Positions 35,261-46,770 of a DNA stretch of 64,000 nt are shown here, in pieces. The stretch lies in assembly GCA_030765065.1 (NCBI GenBank), contig CM060977.1, positions 156,746,052 through 156,810,051 of the forward strand, read 5' to 3'. The notes beneath the pieces were generated by a model. The model made no database searches and was not told the origin of the DNA. It was given only the letters and a program-made list of their open reading frames with translations. Position 1 is the stretch's first letter. Each line of letters opens with the position of its first letter. The position numbers and the translations under genes were made by a program. The DNA is from Deroplatys truncata. Its lineage: Eukaryota > Arthropoda > Insecta > Mantodea > Mantidae.

Positions 35261-36200
35261 TACAGCAGCTACAATGATAGCAGCAATTGATCCTGCAGCT
35301 ACAGAAACATCACCCGCAGCCTGGACAATAGCTGTAACAGAAGCAAATACAATAGCTACCGTAGCAGATACAGCAGCTGTACGACAATAGATGTAACATA
35401 TCTTACAGATGTAGCAACATCTGCTACAATAACAGCAGCGACAAACACCAGTTACATAACAGCTGTAGGAGCAGCAGCAGGAAAGATTTAGCACTCTTAG
35501 CGATAGCAAGCATCACAGCAAAGATATTCCAGCTATAGCTTCACCCACCACAGCAACAGCAGTCATCACTCCAGCTGTAACATCAAATACGGAGCTGAAG
35601 TAGTAGATACAACACTGTAACATCAGCTACAGCAATAACAGTATCAGATCAGGTAGCTGTAACAGCATTAGACATAGTCAGCACAATACCTATAGCAGAA
35701 GCAAATACAGCAGCTATCGTAGCAGATACAGAGACTGTACAACAATAGCTGTAACAGACCCCACAGCTGTAGCAGCATCTGCTATAACAATAGCAGTAGC
35801 CGTCGCATTACATAACAACTGCAGCAGCAGCTAGAGATTTAGCAGTGTTTAGCAATAGCAAGCATCACAGCAATGATATTCCAGCTGTAGATTCCCCTAC
35901 CGCAGCAAAAGTAGTCATCACAACATCAACAGTAAATACGACAGATGTAGTATCAGATACAGCATCTATAGCAACAGCAGCTACAACGATAGCAGCAATA
36001 GATCCTGCAGCTGTAGCAGCATTAGACACAATCAGCACAATAGCTGTAGCAAAAGCAAATACAATTACTATCGTAGCAGATACAGCAGCTGTACAACAAT
36101 AGATGTAACACATCCTACAGCTGTAACAACATCTGATACAATAATAGCAGAGACAACAACCGGTTACATTACAGATGTAGCAGCAGCTAATCCATTTTTT
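35260..36200. repeat. central triplet-rich tandem repeat (CAGCTGTA/GCAGCTACAG family)
   Basis: Recurring pieces such as ATAGCAGCAGCTACA, GTAGCAGATACAGCAGCTGT and CAACATCTGCTACAATA. Two reading directions give Ala/Thr/Ile-rich (+) or Cys/Tyr-rich (-) peptides. Unit length is irregular, multiples of three. Confidence 0.8.
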
Positions 36201-36475
36201 GTTCAAATGTAACAGCTTTATCAGTTAAATCATTGCTTCATTAAACAAGGATTGCAAGGGTAGACGTCTCTTCCCTTTATATAGGCCTGAGACTAACACT
36301 AGTATTTGCTCCTAATGACAATGGTTACCACCTCCCCTTCCATCTTCTCCTTTCTTCACCATTTGTCTGCTATGTGCATACACATCACATGAGTAAACAT
36401 TAATTTTTTAACATTGTAGATTCTCAGAGATCATCAAAGGGATTCAATGTAATTTTATTCATTTGCACAGTAGTA

Positions 36476-37461
36476 TCAGCGTGCTTTCATGATAAGATTC
36501 ATAGGTGTTCTCATGATTTCACAGGTTTTAGGACAATCAGTATAACTCTCAAATGTAATGTAATGCTTAATAGCACTACGTTTTTTACCCTTAATCTTTT
36601 TTACCATTGAGCTGTGGATATCTAAGGCATACATCTTAGCTCGTAGTCCGACAAAGCGCTGGATGATTTTATCATTAGCCTCATCTTTAGATTTCCCAAG
36701 CAATTTGTTTAGAGCTGAATAGCATATATAGTTGACAGGGTAATCAGCAGTATCCAGATGCTCAAGTAAACGTAACTTGTCATGGGACACATCTCCAGTT
36801 GTTACACGATGAATGAATGAATAAGTATCCATATACATAAGCTCCATAATATGATAACAGCACATCGTAATGATGGTGATACATTGTCTCGGAGATGTCC
36901 AACACACTCATACCAATTTATACAGGCTTGTCGAGAGGCCATAAATACAACAGCTAGAACAGCAGCATATATCGACCTATCAATAAACGTAGGCTTGGCG
37001 ATCAGCTTCTCTAGAGTCTTCTCATTTATCACCAGTCGTATATCCATACGATCAGGCAGATTCTCCATAGTTTTTCCAAACATGACGTTGTTAAAGAGCT
37101 GTAGACGTCCTTCTCGAAATCAGTTGCAGCTTATTGTAGTAGCCTGTTGTTAAATTCCGCATAAGGTTTTAACCACTGTGACTATTGGAATTGCAGCACA
37201 CGATGGATTTTTTAGTCGTAACCCATGATTAAGAGCTTGATTCAAAGCTATGTAATGTACTACATACTTCTTTCGAGGTCCAAGACGAGGTATCAGTTTC
37301 TTTGTATATGATTTCAATGGTTTCATACACTCAGGCAGGAAAGGTAGATCGTTAAGTTCTATAGGATGCTCGATGTCTGTGACGTTACACCCAGAGACAG
37401 GATGTCTGCCAGTATCAAACACGTTTAAACTCGTCTCGTAACTACCTGTATATGCTGTCAC
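36476..37461 (-). pseudogene. family B DNA polymerase remnant, central copy with altered catalytic motif
   Basis: Three successive - strand frames give a longer piece of polymerase than the arms: KKYVVHYIALNQALNHGL (37461-37150 frame), then DFEKDVY, FGKTMENLPDRMDIRLV (37083 frame), MASRQ, and LMYMDTYSF, then KLLGKSKDEA and RFVGLRAKMYALD. 'K-VVHY..L..AL..GL' and 'FGKTMEN.R.R.D.R' are conserved in Polinton pPolB before Motif C. Motif C reads YMDTYS where DTDS is required, so the second catalytic Asp is lost. Stops and frameshifts confirm inactivity. Confidence 0.88.
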
Positions 37462-38249
37462 ATAAACAAGAGAAGTATTCCCACACGCTCATTCAGTCAG
37501 ATGTTACATTCAAAGCCTACCACCACCCATTACACCGAAGCTAGCACAATCTCAAAGGCTTAAAAGGTAACGTAGAAGATTTTCTCCCTTGTTCAGTTAA
37601 ATGTGTGTATATACTACATTATTTCATGTTTTCATTCCCTTTTCAATTCTTCCTTTCCATCTTCTTCTAGATAGACCATTACATTTCACTACAATCACGA
37701 GCAAAGCATTTTTTCCAGAGTTTCACAGATTCTAAGCTTCTAGAATCGAACCCGGTAATAGTTTTAATAAATGTATTTTTAGTAATTTAGCTCCCTCGCA
37801 TCAGCATCTACCATTTAATCTTTACTCGAACCTGATAGGATTCATAGGCTTGAAGATATATGAAATCATCCCTTCGGGATTCGATCTGAATACTTTAAAG
37901 TACTTTTTGTCATGATAACGATATTTAGGAACTAGGTACTCTGTTTACGGTTTACTTGACGTGTCTATATAAATTAGATTACGAGTTATTAAATTTGCAA
38001 GTAAATTTCATTAAATCGGTATTCGAACCCAGAACACCAGGAACAAAATAATTTATAATATTAGCTTGACATGTTAAACAAAGCTGTGTGCAGTTACGCT
38101 ATCAATCTAAGTGATATATTCTAGTGTACAGAGGAAAATTAAGGAACTCATTAAAAGATGGGGAATCGAACCAAGCACAACTGATTGACAATTATATACA
38201 ACATTAATTACCTATTATAATAGCTATCAAACATGCTTTGGTTCATCCC
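37462..38249. other. central spacer with four regularly spaced B-box-like motifs
   Basis: AT-rich. On the - strand, GGGTTCGATTC (near 37748), AGATCGAATCCC (37881), GGGTTCGAATACC (38025) and TTGGTTCGATTCCC (38166) occur at 133-144 bp spacing, resembling RNA polymerase III B-boxes of tRNA genes. No matching A-boxes or foldable tRNAs were convincing. Confidence 0.5.
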
Positions 38250-38852
38250 TCTATATTCATTGGTATGAGTGTGTTGGACATCTCCAAGACATTAATGTAT
38301 CACTATCATTACGACGTGTTGTTGCCTTATTATGGAGCTGAAAACCTGAAGCTTATGTATATGGACATTGATTCATTCATTCATCGTGTAACAACTGAAG
38401 ATGTGTACCAGGAAAAGCTACGTTTTCTAGAGCATCTCGATACAGCTGATTACCCTGTCAACCATATATGTTACTCTACTCAGAACAAGAAGCTATTGGG
38501 AAAATTTAAAGATGAGGCTAATAGCAAAATCATCCTACGCTTTGTTGGACTGCGTCCTAAGATGTATGCCTTAGATATTCAAGGGTCAATGATAAAAAAG
38601 ATTAAAGGTATAAAACGTAGCGCTATTAAGCAGTACATTTCGTTTGACAGCTATACAGACTGTCTTAAAACCAGTGAAATCATCAGAACGCCCATGAATC
38701 TAATTCTATCACGAAAGCATGCTGTTACCACAGTGCAAGTGAATAAAATTACATTGAATCCCTTTGATGATAAAAGAATTATTGCTGAGGATGGAATAAC
38801 TACCTATGCGTATGGACATTACAGTATTACAAACGTACTTAAGAGAATGTAA
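38238..38852 (+). pseudogene. family B DNA polymerase palm fragment (right arm)
   Basis: Near-identical reverse copy of the left-arm fragment, 204 codons, from IFIGMSVLDISKTLMY to ITNVLKRM. Motif C here is LMYMDIDSF (Thr to Ile) and the downstream Asp-Lys is Glu-Lys (YQEKLRF). The first five codons come from the spacer. N-terminal domains are missing, so it cannot act as a complete polymerase. Confidence 0.88.
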
Positions 38853-39184
38853 CCCGAAGATGAAGATTTTCTCAGCGAGTCTACAATTTAAATAATTAAA
38901 GTTTACTCATGTGCTGTGTATGCAACTAGCAGACAAATGGTGAAGAAAGGGGAAGATGGAAGGGAAGGTGGTAACCCTGCCATTAGGAGCAAATACTAGT
39001 GTTAGTCTGAAGCCTAGATAAAGGGGAGAGGCACCTACAACGAACTTAAATAAAGGTATGTTGACGCAAAGCTTTTTAATTTGTGAACCATATGCAGTTT
39101 ATCTCTGCAGTTTATAACTATTTAACATATAATAAGTTTGTAAGATTTAGAAAAAAGTATATAAATTGTTGTAACGTTGGATGA

Positions 39185-39835
39185 GAAATGTTTATAATCT
39201 AATTACTCTCTATATTACCATGAGTACCTGTGATACTAGTTGAATTACCTGCTAAAATGACTTAAATACCTGTGATACTAGTCGAATCATGTGAAATTAC
39301 CTTAACTAGCTCTGATACGAATTCCTGTTCTAAATTAGCACGATCACCTGTGATACTATCTGGTTTGCCCCAAATATCAATGATACTAGATGAATTACCT
39401 GTTAAAATGACTCAAATACCATTGATACAACCTGAATCACCTGCATTTACCTTAAATAGCTGTGATACAAATCTATGATCGAAATTATCACGAGTATCTG
39501 TGAAACTATACTGATTACCCAAATACTTACCTGAACTATCTGTGAAATACGAAACTACATTATAACCGACTCCTGGAACCTGCCCTCCTGTAATGCTAGC
39601 TTAATTACTCTATACACCTATCACACTTGAATTATGCTAAATACCTACGATACTAGCTGAGTTACCTGTGAAATACGAAACTATGCTATACCCAACCCCT
39701 GGAACCTATCCTCCTGTGATACTAGATGAATTAGCCTAAATACCTACGATACTAACTGAATTACCTGTGAAATCATACACTGCTATGATGCAGTCAGCCT
39801 CTTGCAATACTAGCTGAATTACTTACCTGTTAGTG
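39185..39835. repeat. third tandem array, right arm
   Basis: Units with GATACTAGNTGAATTACCTG; mirror of 33650-34270 and almost identical to it. Confidence 0.85.
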
Positions 39836-39847
39836 TGAGTGGGTTAG

Positions 39848-41607
39848 CTTTTCCCGTGGGAGGGTCACCTTTTCCCTACCCTTTTTCCCTTTGCTGGTCA
39901 CATTTTTCCCTTTACTAGACATCTTTTTTCCCTTTACTGCTCACCTTTTACCCTTTACTGGTCACCTTTTCCATTTTGCTGGTCACCATTTTCCCTTTGC
40001 TGCTCGCCTATTTCCCTTTACTAGTCATCTTTTTTCCCTTTACTGCTCACCTTTTACCGTTTACTGATCACCTTTTTCCCTTTACTGGTCACGTTCTTCC
40101 CATTGCTGGTCACCTTTTTCCCATTGCTGGTCACCTTTTTCCCTTTTCTGGAAACGTTTTTCCCGTTGCTGCTCACCTTTTTTCCCTTTGCTGGTCACAT
40201 TTTTCCCTTTGCAGGCCACGTTTTTCCCTTTGCTGGTCACCTTTTTTCCCTTTGCTGGTCACCTTTTTACCATTGCTGGTCACCTTTTTCCCTTTGTTGG
40301 TCACCTTTTTCCCTTTGCTGGTCACGTTTTTCCCTTTGCTGGTCACCTTTTTCCCTTTGCTGGTCACCTTTTTCCCTTTGCTGGTCACCTTTTTCCCTTT
40401 CCTGGTCACCTTTTTTCCTTTGCTGGACACGTTTTTCCCTTTGCTGGTCACGTTTTTCCCGTTGCTGGTCACTTTTTCCCATTGCTGGTCACCTTTTTCC
40501 CTTTGCTGGTCACCTTTTTCCCTTTGCTGGTCACCTTTTTCCCTTTCCTGGTCACCTTTTTCCCTTTCCTGGTCACCTTTTTCCATTTGCTGGTCACCTT
40601 TTTCCCTTTCCTGGTCACCTTTTTCCCTTTCCTGGTCACCTTTTTCCCTTTCCTGGTCACCTTTTTCCCTTTGCTGGTCACCTATTTACCTTTCCTGGTC
40701 ACCTTTTTCCCTTTGCTGGTCACCTTTTTCCCTTTGCTGGTCACCTTTTTCCCTTTGCTGGTCACCTTTTTCCCTTTGCTGGTCACCTTTTTCCCTTTGC
40801 TGGTCACCTTTTTCCCTTTGCTGGTCACCTTTTTCCCTTTACTGGTCACCTTTTTTCCCTTTGCTGGTCACGTTTTTCCCTTTGCTGGTCACCTTTTTCC
40901 CTTTGCTGGTCACCTTTTTCCCTTTGCTGGTCACCTTTTTCCCTTTGCTGGTCACCTTTTTCCCTTTGCTGGTCACCTTTTTTCCCTTTGCTGGTCACCT
41001 TTTTTCCCTTTGCTGGTCACCTTTTTTCCCTTTGCTGGTCACCTTTTTTCCCTTTGCTGGTCACGTTTTTCCCTTTGCTGGTCACGTTTTTCCCTTTGCT
41101 GGTCACCTTTTTTCCTTTGCTGGTCACCTTTTTCCCTTTGCTGCTCACATTTTTCCCTTTGCTGGTCACATTTTTCCCTTTGCTGGTCACCTTTTTCCTT
41201 TTTCTGGTCACCTTTTTCCCTTTGCTGGTAACGTTTTTCCCTTTGCTGGTCACCTTTTTCCCTTTGCTGGTCACCTTTTTCCCTTTGCTGGTCACGTTTT
41301 TCCCTTTGCTGGTCACGTTTTTCCCTTTGCAGGTCACCTTTTTCCCTTTGCAGGTCACATTTTTCCCTTTGCTGGTCACATTTTTCCCTTTGCTGGTCAC
41401 CTTTTCCCTTTGCTGGTCACGTTTTTCCCTTTGCTGGTCACATTTTTCCCTTTGCTGGTCACCTTTTTCCCTTTGCTGGTCACCTTTTTCCCTTTGCTGC
41501 TCACGTTTTTCCCTTTGCTGGTCACCTTTTTCCCTTTGCTGTTCACCTTTTTCCCTTTGCTGGTCACCTTTTTCCCTTTGCTGGTCAGCTTTTCCCTGAA
41601 TGGGTTA
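39848..41607. repeat. 21-bp tandem array, right arm
   Basis: About 84 units of TTTCCCTTTGCTGGTCACCTT (reverse complement of the left-arm unit), 1.76 kb. The + strand is open for 549 and 498 codons in two overlapping frames. Variant units (CACGTTTTT, CACATTTTT, TTTCCTGG) are interspersed in an order only partly shared with the left array, so units have been gained, lost or shuffled since duplication. Confidence 0.97.
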
Positions 41608-41679
41608 CGTGATGGACATGTCTAGAACATTGACATGAAACAGTTTTCCATGAAGTTCACGTCTAAAGTCGCTTTCAAG

Positions 41680-43010
41680 GTCTAGCACCTCCTATTCCCT
41701 ATCTCTCCTGTATATAAACCCATATTGCTACTCCTTTTGTATCTGTCTAGCCTAACACCTCTCCTCCTGTTCCTATACCTCTCATATAACCCATACTCTA
41801 CTCCTCTAGCTCTGTCTAGCCTAACACCTCTCTCGTTTTCCTATGACTCTCATATAAACCATACTCTTCTCCTCGACCTCTGTCTAGTCTAACTCCTTTC
41901 CTCGTTTTCCTATATCTACCTCTCATATAAACCATACTCTATTTTCGACCTCTGTCTAGCCTAACACCTCTCCTCGTTTTCCTATACCTCTCATATAAAC
42001 TATACTCTACTCCTCAACCTCTGTCTAGCCTAAGACCCCTCTTCCTGTTCCTATACTTCTCATACATATAAACGCATACTCTACTCTCAACCTCTGTCTA
42101 GCCTAACACCACTCCCCGTATCGCCTACCTCTCATAAAGCCCATTCCTCCTGCCCCCTCTAGCTGAGTATCACTCCTTGGTTTCCTATCTAACCTAACTT
42201 TAACACTTGTCTATCCTAGCATAGGATCTCCCTCCGTTTTCTCGTCTCTCCTTATAAACACATACTCAATTCTCCTAACCTAACACCCCTCCTCCTGTTC
42301 CCAACCTCTCTCATATAAAGGACATAACTCTACCCTTCAACTCTGTCTAGCCTAACAGTCCACCTCGTTTTCCTATACCATTCATATAAACCATACTCTA
42401 CTTCTTGACCTCTGCCTAGCCTAACACCCCTGCTCCTGTCCCCTACCTCTCTCATATACAAGACATGCTCTACCCTTCAACTCTATCTAGCCTAACACCC
42501 CTCCTCGTTTTCCTATACCATTCATATAAACCATACTCTACTTCTTGACCTCTGCCTAGCCTAACACCCCTGCTCCTGTCCCCTACCTCTCTCATATACA
42601 AGACATGCTCTACCCTTCAACTCTGTCTAGCCTAACACCTCTCCTCGTTTTCCTATACCTTTCATATAAACCATACTCTACTTCTTGACCTCTGTCTAGC
42701 CTAACACCCCTGCTCCTGTTCCCTACCTCTCTCATATACAAGACATGCTCTACCCTTCAACTCTGTCTAGCCTAACACCCCTCCTCGTTTTCCTATACAT
42801 TTCATATAAACCATACTCTACTTCTCGAACTCTGTCTAGCCTAACACCCCTGCTCCTGCTCCCTACCTCTCTCATATAAAAGACATGCTGTACCCTTCAA
42901 CTCTGTCTAACCTAACACCCCTCCTCGTTTTCCTATACCTTTCATATAAACCCTACTCTACTCCTCGACCTCTGTCTAGCCTAACACCTCTCCACTATTC
43001 CTTCCATATA
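41680..43010. repeat. minisatellite, right arm
   Basis: Includes a higher-order pattern: blocks containing CTTGACCTCTGCCTAGCC, CCCTGCTCCTG and AGACATGCTCTACCCTTC recur about every 120-125 bp between 42340 and 42900, an amplification not present on the left. Confidence 0.9.
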
Positions 43011-43490
43011 AACGTATTTCCCTCCTTCAACCCTGTCTAGCATAGTATCGCTCGTCGTATTCCCTATTTCTCCCATATAAACCCATTTTCCTCCTTGAAC
43101 CGCCCCATCCAGCCTCGTTTTCCCTATCCTTTCCCATATATGCCCAAAAAACTGTGCTCGATCTCTTCTAAATAACCTACTAATAAGCGTTTGTAAAAAC
43201 AGTTTGTACAAGAGTAGAGAAAGTCATGTGAGTGTAACACATAATTTTTCCCTATGATATACCTCTGTAATTACAGTTGTGTATAAATTATTAATCGTAT
43301 AATCCTTCATATGAAGATATATACACCTCCAGTGTGCTCCAATTGTGTTCTATTACTTACTGTACGCTGAGCGACTTGTACTTCGCTGTTATAGTAAAGA
43401 TACCAAGCGAATCCAGCGCTCTGACGATCAAGCTCAATATGCCTGGTCCCTTTGCTATACAAAAACTATTTCATAAAATCAGTAATTTTT

Positions 43491-43618
43491 ACTTTCTCTA
43501 CTACGTATAGTAAGTAGGGGAAGTATTGTATTCCACCCAAAAATTCGATACCGAGATTTCACCGGAAATATATGTTTTGAGGCCCCCTGAATCCAAAAAA
43601 AGCATTTTTGGAAACATG

Positions 43619-43668
<50 letters not shown>

Positions 43669-44359
43669 TGTGAACAGCATAACTCAGAAACGAACAGTCA
43701 GATAAACATCAAACTTGATGTTTAGGTTCAGTATCTTCCAGAAATACGACATGAAGGTTTTCAAGAAAATCCCCCCACTCCAGATTACCCTTTAATGGGA
43801 CATTTCTCGAAAAATTTTAATTTTCTCAAAAATGGCTCTAATGATTTTGATTAAAATATCATATCCTTAAGATATTTTCGTGACAAATGAAATGTATATC
43901 TCGAATTTTCTGGAATGTCTCCAAAAGTATTCTTCGTTGTGAACGACTTTTGCTTAACTGATAAACCATAAGAGATAGACAAAATTTTACTACACAAACA
44001 ATCTAGATCGCGTTAAAATACACAATTTATGTCATATACATTTTTTTGTTGAGTGAACCGTCTTCGAGATATTGCTTGTTGTTCCCTAAAATTTTCCAAT
44101 ACTTATTCTTTTTATCAAATGGGAATTTGTTGTTCATTTTTTTATGTCCTGAACATGCAAAGAGAATGGAATGCGCCACAAGTAACCAGCTCCTAAAAGA
44201 TTTGATATCGCTTAAAGCCTACCATATTCCCCTTGCACCTACTAGAAAATTAGCAATAAGATTAACATCTTGATTAAAATGAAGCATATGTAGAATAAGC
44301 GTTTGTAAAAATTGTTTGTACAAGAGTAGAGAAAGTCATGTGAGTGTAACACATTAGAT
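43491..44359 (+). mobile_element. HINE copy 6 (reference copy; Helentron-like architecture)
   Basis: The 5' terminus is ACTTTCTCTACTACG. The same 12 bases occur inverted (AGTAGAGAAAGT, 44325-44336) but 23 bp inside the 3' end, followed by a hairpin ATGTG-7 nt loop-CACAT (44338-44354). This asymmetric terminal inverted repeat plus 3' hairpin, with T-flanked insertion and a central (TG)n (43622-43666), is the published layout of non-autonomous Helentrons (HINE/DINE-1 type). No Rep/helicase is encoded. The 5' end also has a palindromic TACTACGTATAGTA. Confidence 0.78.
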
Positions 44360-44360
44360 T

Positions 44361-45066
44361 TTTTTCTGGACTTTCCTCTCGCAACGCTTGAAAGCAGCAT
44401 GCCTCTGGTTGATAAGCGGTGTTGATTCATTGCTGTGCTACACAAAACGCAAGGCAATCAAAAACCAAAACGGTTTTGCATTATTGATGGTGCCGAATAC
44501 AGTGTTTTCCGTTAGGATTTGAAAACGATTTGGTTTCTTTTATCTCTAATGCTTTAAATCCCTCGTCCGCTGTCACTCTGTGGCTAACAACTTCAAGCTT
44601 ATTACAACACGCATTGTTTTCTTTGATATCTTAAACACAAATAAATCACAGTGACCAACATCAACAGTAAAATAGCAATGGGCCTACGCAAGCGTGTGCA
44701 AGCAGTTAACATTTGTTATAACGGTACAATGTTTCTTGAAATGTGGGGCAGGAGGTGAGGTTTGAAGTATTTACTGGAGGGGGACTTCTCCCACTGCGAT
44801 CAACTAGTCTATTGTAGCTACACTCTCCGGGAGGCAAGGAGTCGTAGGAGGTCGCAGGTCCGCAGGCAGACGGGATTACAGAGACGTACGGAAGTCACTA
44901 TCGTTTCCAGTTCGAAACACCCGCACTTGGCCAGTAGACGCGGAGTCCCGCGAGAGATCCACGAAGCGGCAATTGCAGGCAGGCTAATGCGTCCTATTTT
45001 GATGGGGAGAAACCTTTCCAAAGCGCAGCGACCATGCACTCTGCCTACCATCAGATGTACTACGGA
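44361..45066. other. unassigned sequence, partly GC-rich
   Basis: A frame at 44762-45073 is open for 103 codons with Arg-rich composition, overlapping antisense open frames. No domain is recognised, and the 3' end runs into a SINE-like repeat, so a gene is unlikely. Confidence 0.3.
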
Positions 45067-45235
45067 ACCCTGAAAGATGAAAGGGAGAAAGATGAAATGA
45101 CAGGAAAAGGAGGAATCGTGGTAGAATACACCACCTCAACATTCGCCCAGATGACCAGAGGAAAACCACGAAACACCTCATAAATTCGAACCCAGGACCT
45201 CTCGAATGCGGGCCACAGCGTTGCCGCCTGATACA
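45067..45235 (-). mobile_element. SINE-3-like tRNA-derived element
   Basis: On the - strand a head-like GGTCCTGGGTTCGAATTTATG precedes TTTCGTGGTTTTCCTCTGG, GGCGAATGTTGAGGTGG and CTACCACGATTCCTCC, shared with 4985-5130. No clear target duplication was found. Confidence 0.5.
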
Positions 45236-45914
45236 TCTCGCTCGATAGGAAGTATGGATCAACTACATACAATACGAAGTTAATAGTTAAGCTGGGTTTC
45301 GGTTAAATGCCTATGCATCTCAGCTAATCTGTAGCTTTCTAGAGTGGTTCCCCTAAGTTTAGAATGGAAGAAAATACATAATTCTACTACTCGAGAATGC
45401 TCCAGAACAATGTTACATAATATTTCCTTATAGAGAATACGTATGTACAAACTCCAAGCCGCCGGCTGAAACTTCAACCTCTTGACCTAGGGGTTTGACA
45501 GTATGGCTCTGTGATAAGCGATATAATTGTTCCTACTTAGAGAGACCCGATAGATATTCCTTTATCTTGGATATTCTTTGTGACTAAGTGTAACTTCCTA
45601 GCACATGCACTTGCACAGAGTTACGAAATATCTCTAATTGCAAATTTGTTACACGCCAGTTATTACATGATATTCATATATGAACCACGCATACGTTACA
45701 GAAAACAAGGGTGCCATAAACCTTCCGGCAGCTGTTAGATCGACAAAAAGCACTTTCCAGCAAATATTGTCTATGTACGGAGAAAGAATGACTAGGTAAC
45801 ACGAACAATTTGCTCTTCCTTGTGACATCTCTGTCACCCTACCAAAGACACAATAAACATTTGCCAGCTCCGAAAGAAAAGGAAGTTGTGGGGCAACTAT
45901 TACGTACTATTTTT
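45236..45914. other. unassigned sequence
   Basis: No shared repeat or coding motif was recognised. Confidence 0.3.
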
Positions 45915-46770
45915 ACTTTCTCTACTACGTATAGTAAGTAGGGGAAGTATTGTATTCCACCCAAAAATTCGATACCGAGATTTCACCGGAAATACATGTT
46001 TCGAGACCCCCTGAATCCAAAAAATGCATTTTTGGAAACATGTCTGTGTGTGTGTCTATGTGTGCGTCTGTGAACAGCATAATAACTCAGAAACAAACAT
46101 TCGGATAAGCAGCAAACTTGGTATTTAGGTTCAGTATCTTCCACAGATGCGACACGAAGGTTTACAAGAAAATCCCCCCACCCCAGATTACCCTTTACAT
46201 GGAACATTTTTTTTCGAAAATTTGAATTTTCTCAAAAATGGCTCTAACGATTTTTATTAAAATAGCATGTTTTTAAGATATTTTTATGACAAATGAAATG
46301 TATATCTCAAATTTTCTGGGAATGTCTCCAAAATTATTCTTCATTGTGAACGACTTTTGCATAACTGATAAACCATAAGAGATAGACAAAATTTTACTAC
46401 ACAAAAAATGTAGATCGCGTTAATATACACAATTTATGTCATATACATTTGTTTTGTTGAGTGAACCATTTTCGAGATATTGCTTGTTATTCCCTTAAGT
46501 TTTCCAATACTTATACTTTTTCTCAAATTCGTTATTAATTTTTTTTGTCCTGGTAATGCAAAGAGAATGGAATACTCCACATAGTAACCAGCTCTTAAAA
46601 TACTTGACTATCGCTTAAAGCCTACTAATTCCCCTTGCATCTACAAGAAAATTAGCAATAAGATTAACATCTCGATATCTCGATTAACATGAAGCATATG
46701 GAGAATAAGGGTTTGTAAAAATAGTTTGGACAAGAGTAGAAAAAGTCATGTGAGTGTAACACATCAGATT
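45915..46770 (+). mobile_element. HINE copy 7
   Basis: Full-length: ACTTTCTCTACTACG start, short TG tract (46041-46072), inverted 12-mer variant AGTAGAAAAAGT, hairpin and CATCAGATT end. T bases flank it. Confidence 0.85.

Larger units (their letters stand above)
31073..43181. mobile_element. Polinton/Maverick-like element with giant inverted repeats (12,109 bp)
   Basis: AATAAG at 31067-31072 and 43182-43187 is a 6-bp target duplication, the size made by Polinton integrases. Termini are AGTAGGTT...AACCTACT. The outer ~330 bp of the two ends differ at only a few positions by eye. Inverted arms extend over 31073-35230 and 38250-43181, each containing a minisatellite, a 21-bp array, a third array and a fragment of protein-primed family B DNA polymerase. 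The 3-kb centre has a further polymerase remnant, triplet-like repeats and an AT-rich B-box-bearing stretch. No integrase, protease, packaging ATPase or capsid gene was found, so this is a defective, non-autonomous derivative. Capture of another linear DNA element (for example an adintovirus-like one) is the alternative. Confidence 0.78.
38250..43181 (-). repeat. right inverted arm of the Polinton-like element
   Basis: Reverse complement of the left arm, about 770 bp longer. The break of homology with the left arm is at CTATATTCATTGGTATG (38250; left-arm equivalent near 35230), inside the polymerase gene. Confidence 0.9.
30293..43247 (+). mobile_element. HINE copy 5, interrupted by the Polinton-like element
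   Basis: Left part 30293-31072, with a diverged 5' end, a (TG)n tract at 30378-30434 and the usual body up to CATATGGAGAATAAG. Right part 43182-43247 resumes AATAAGCGTTTGTAAAAAC and ends GTGAGTGTAACACAT. The six bases AATAAG occur on both sides, which defines the ends of the inserted element exactly. Confidence 0.88.

Noticed and set aside
34634..35509. a 291-residue polymerase as one protein
   Set aside because: The first ~80 residues are Cys/Tyr-rich triplet-repeat translation; only the rest is polymerase.
39976..41625. 549-codon and overlapping 498- and 347-codon frames as genes
   Set aside because: Same reason; they are the right-arm mirror of the array.
31073..43181. integrated complete DNA virus
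   Set aside because: Only polymerase fragments were found; no capsid, ATPase, protease or integrase gene.
44762..45073. 103-codon Arg-rich frame
   Set aside because: Overlaps open antisense frames and enters a SINE-like repeat; no domain recognised.
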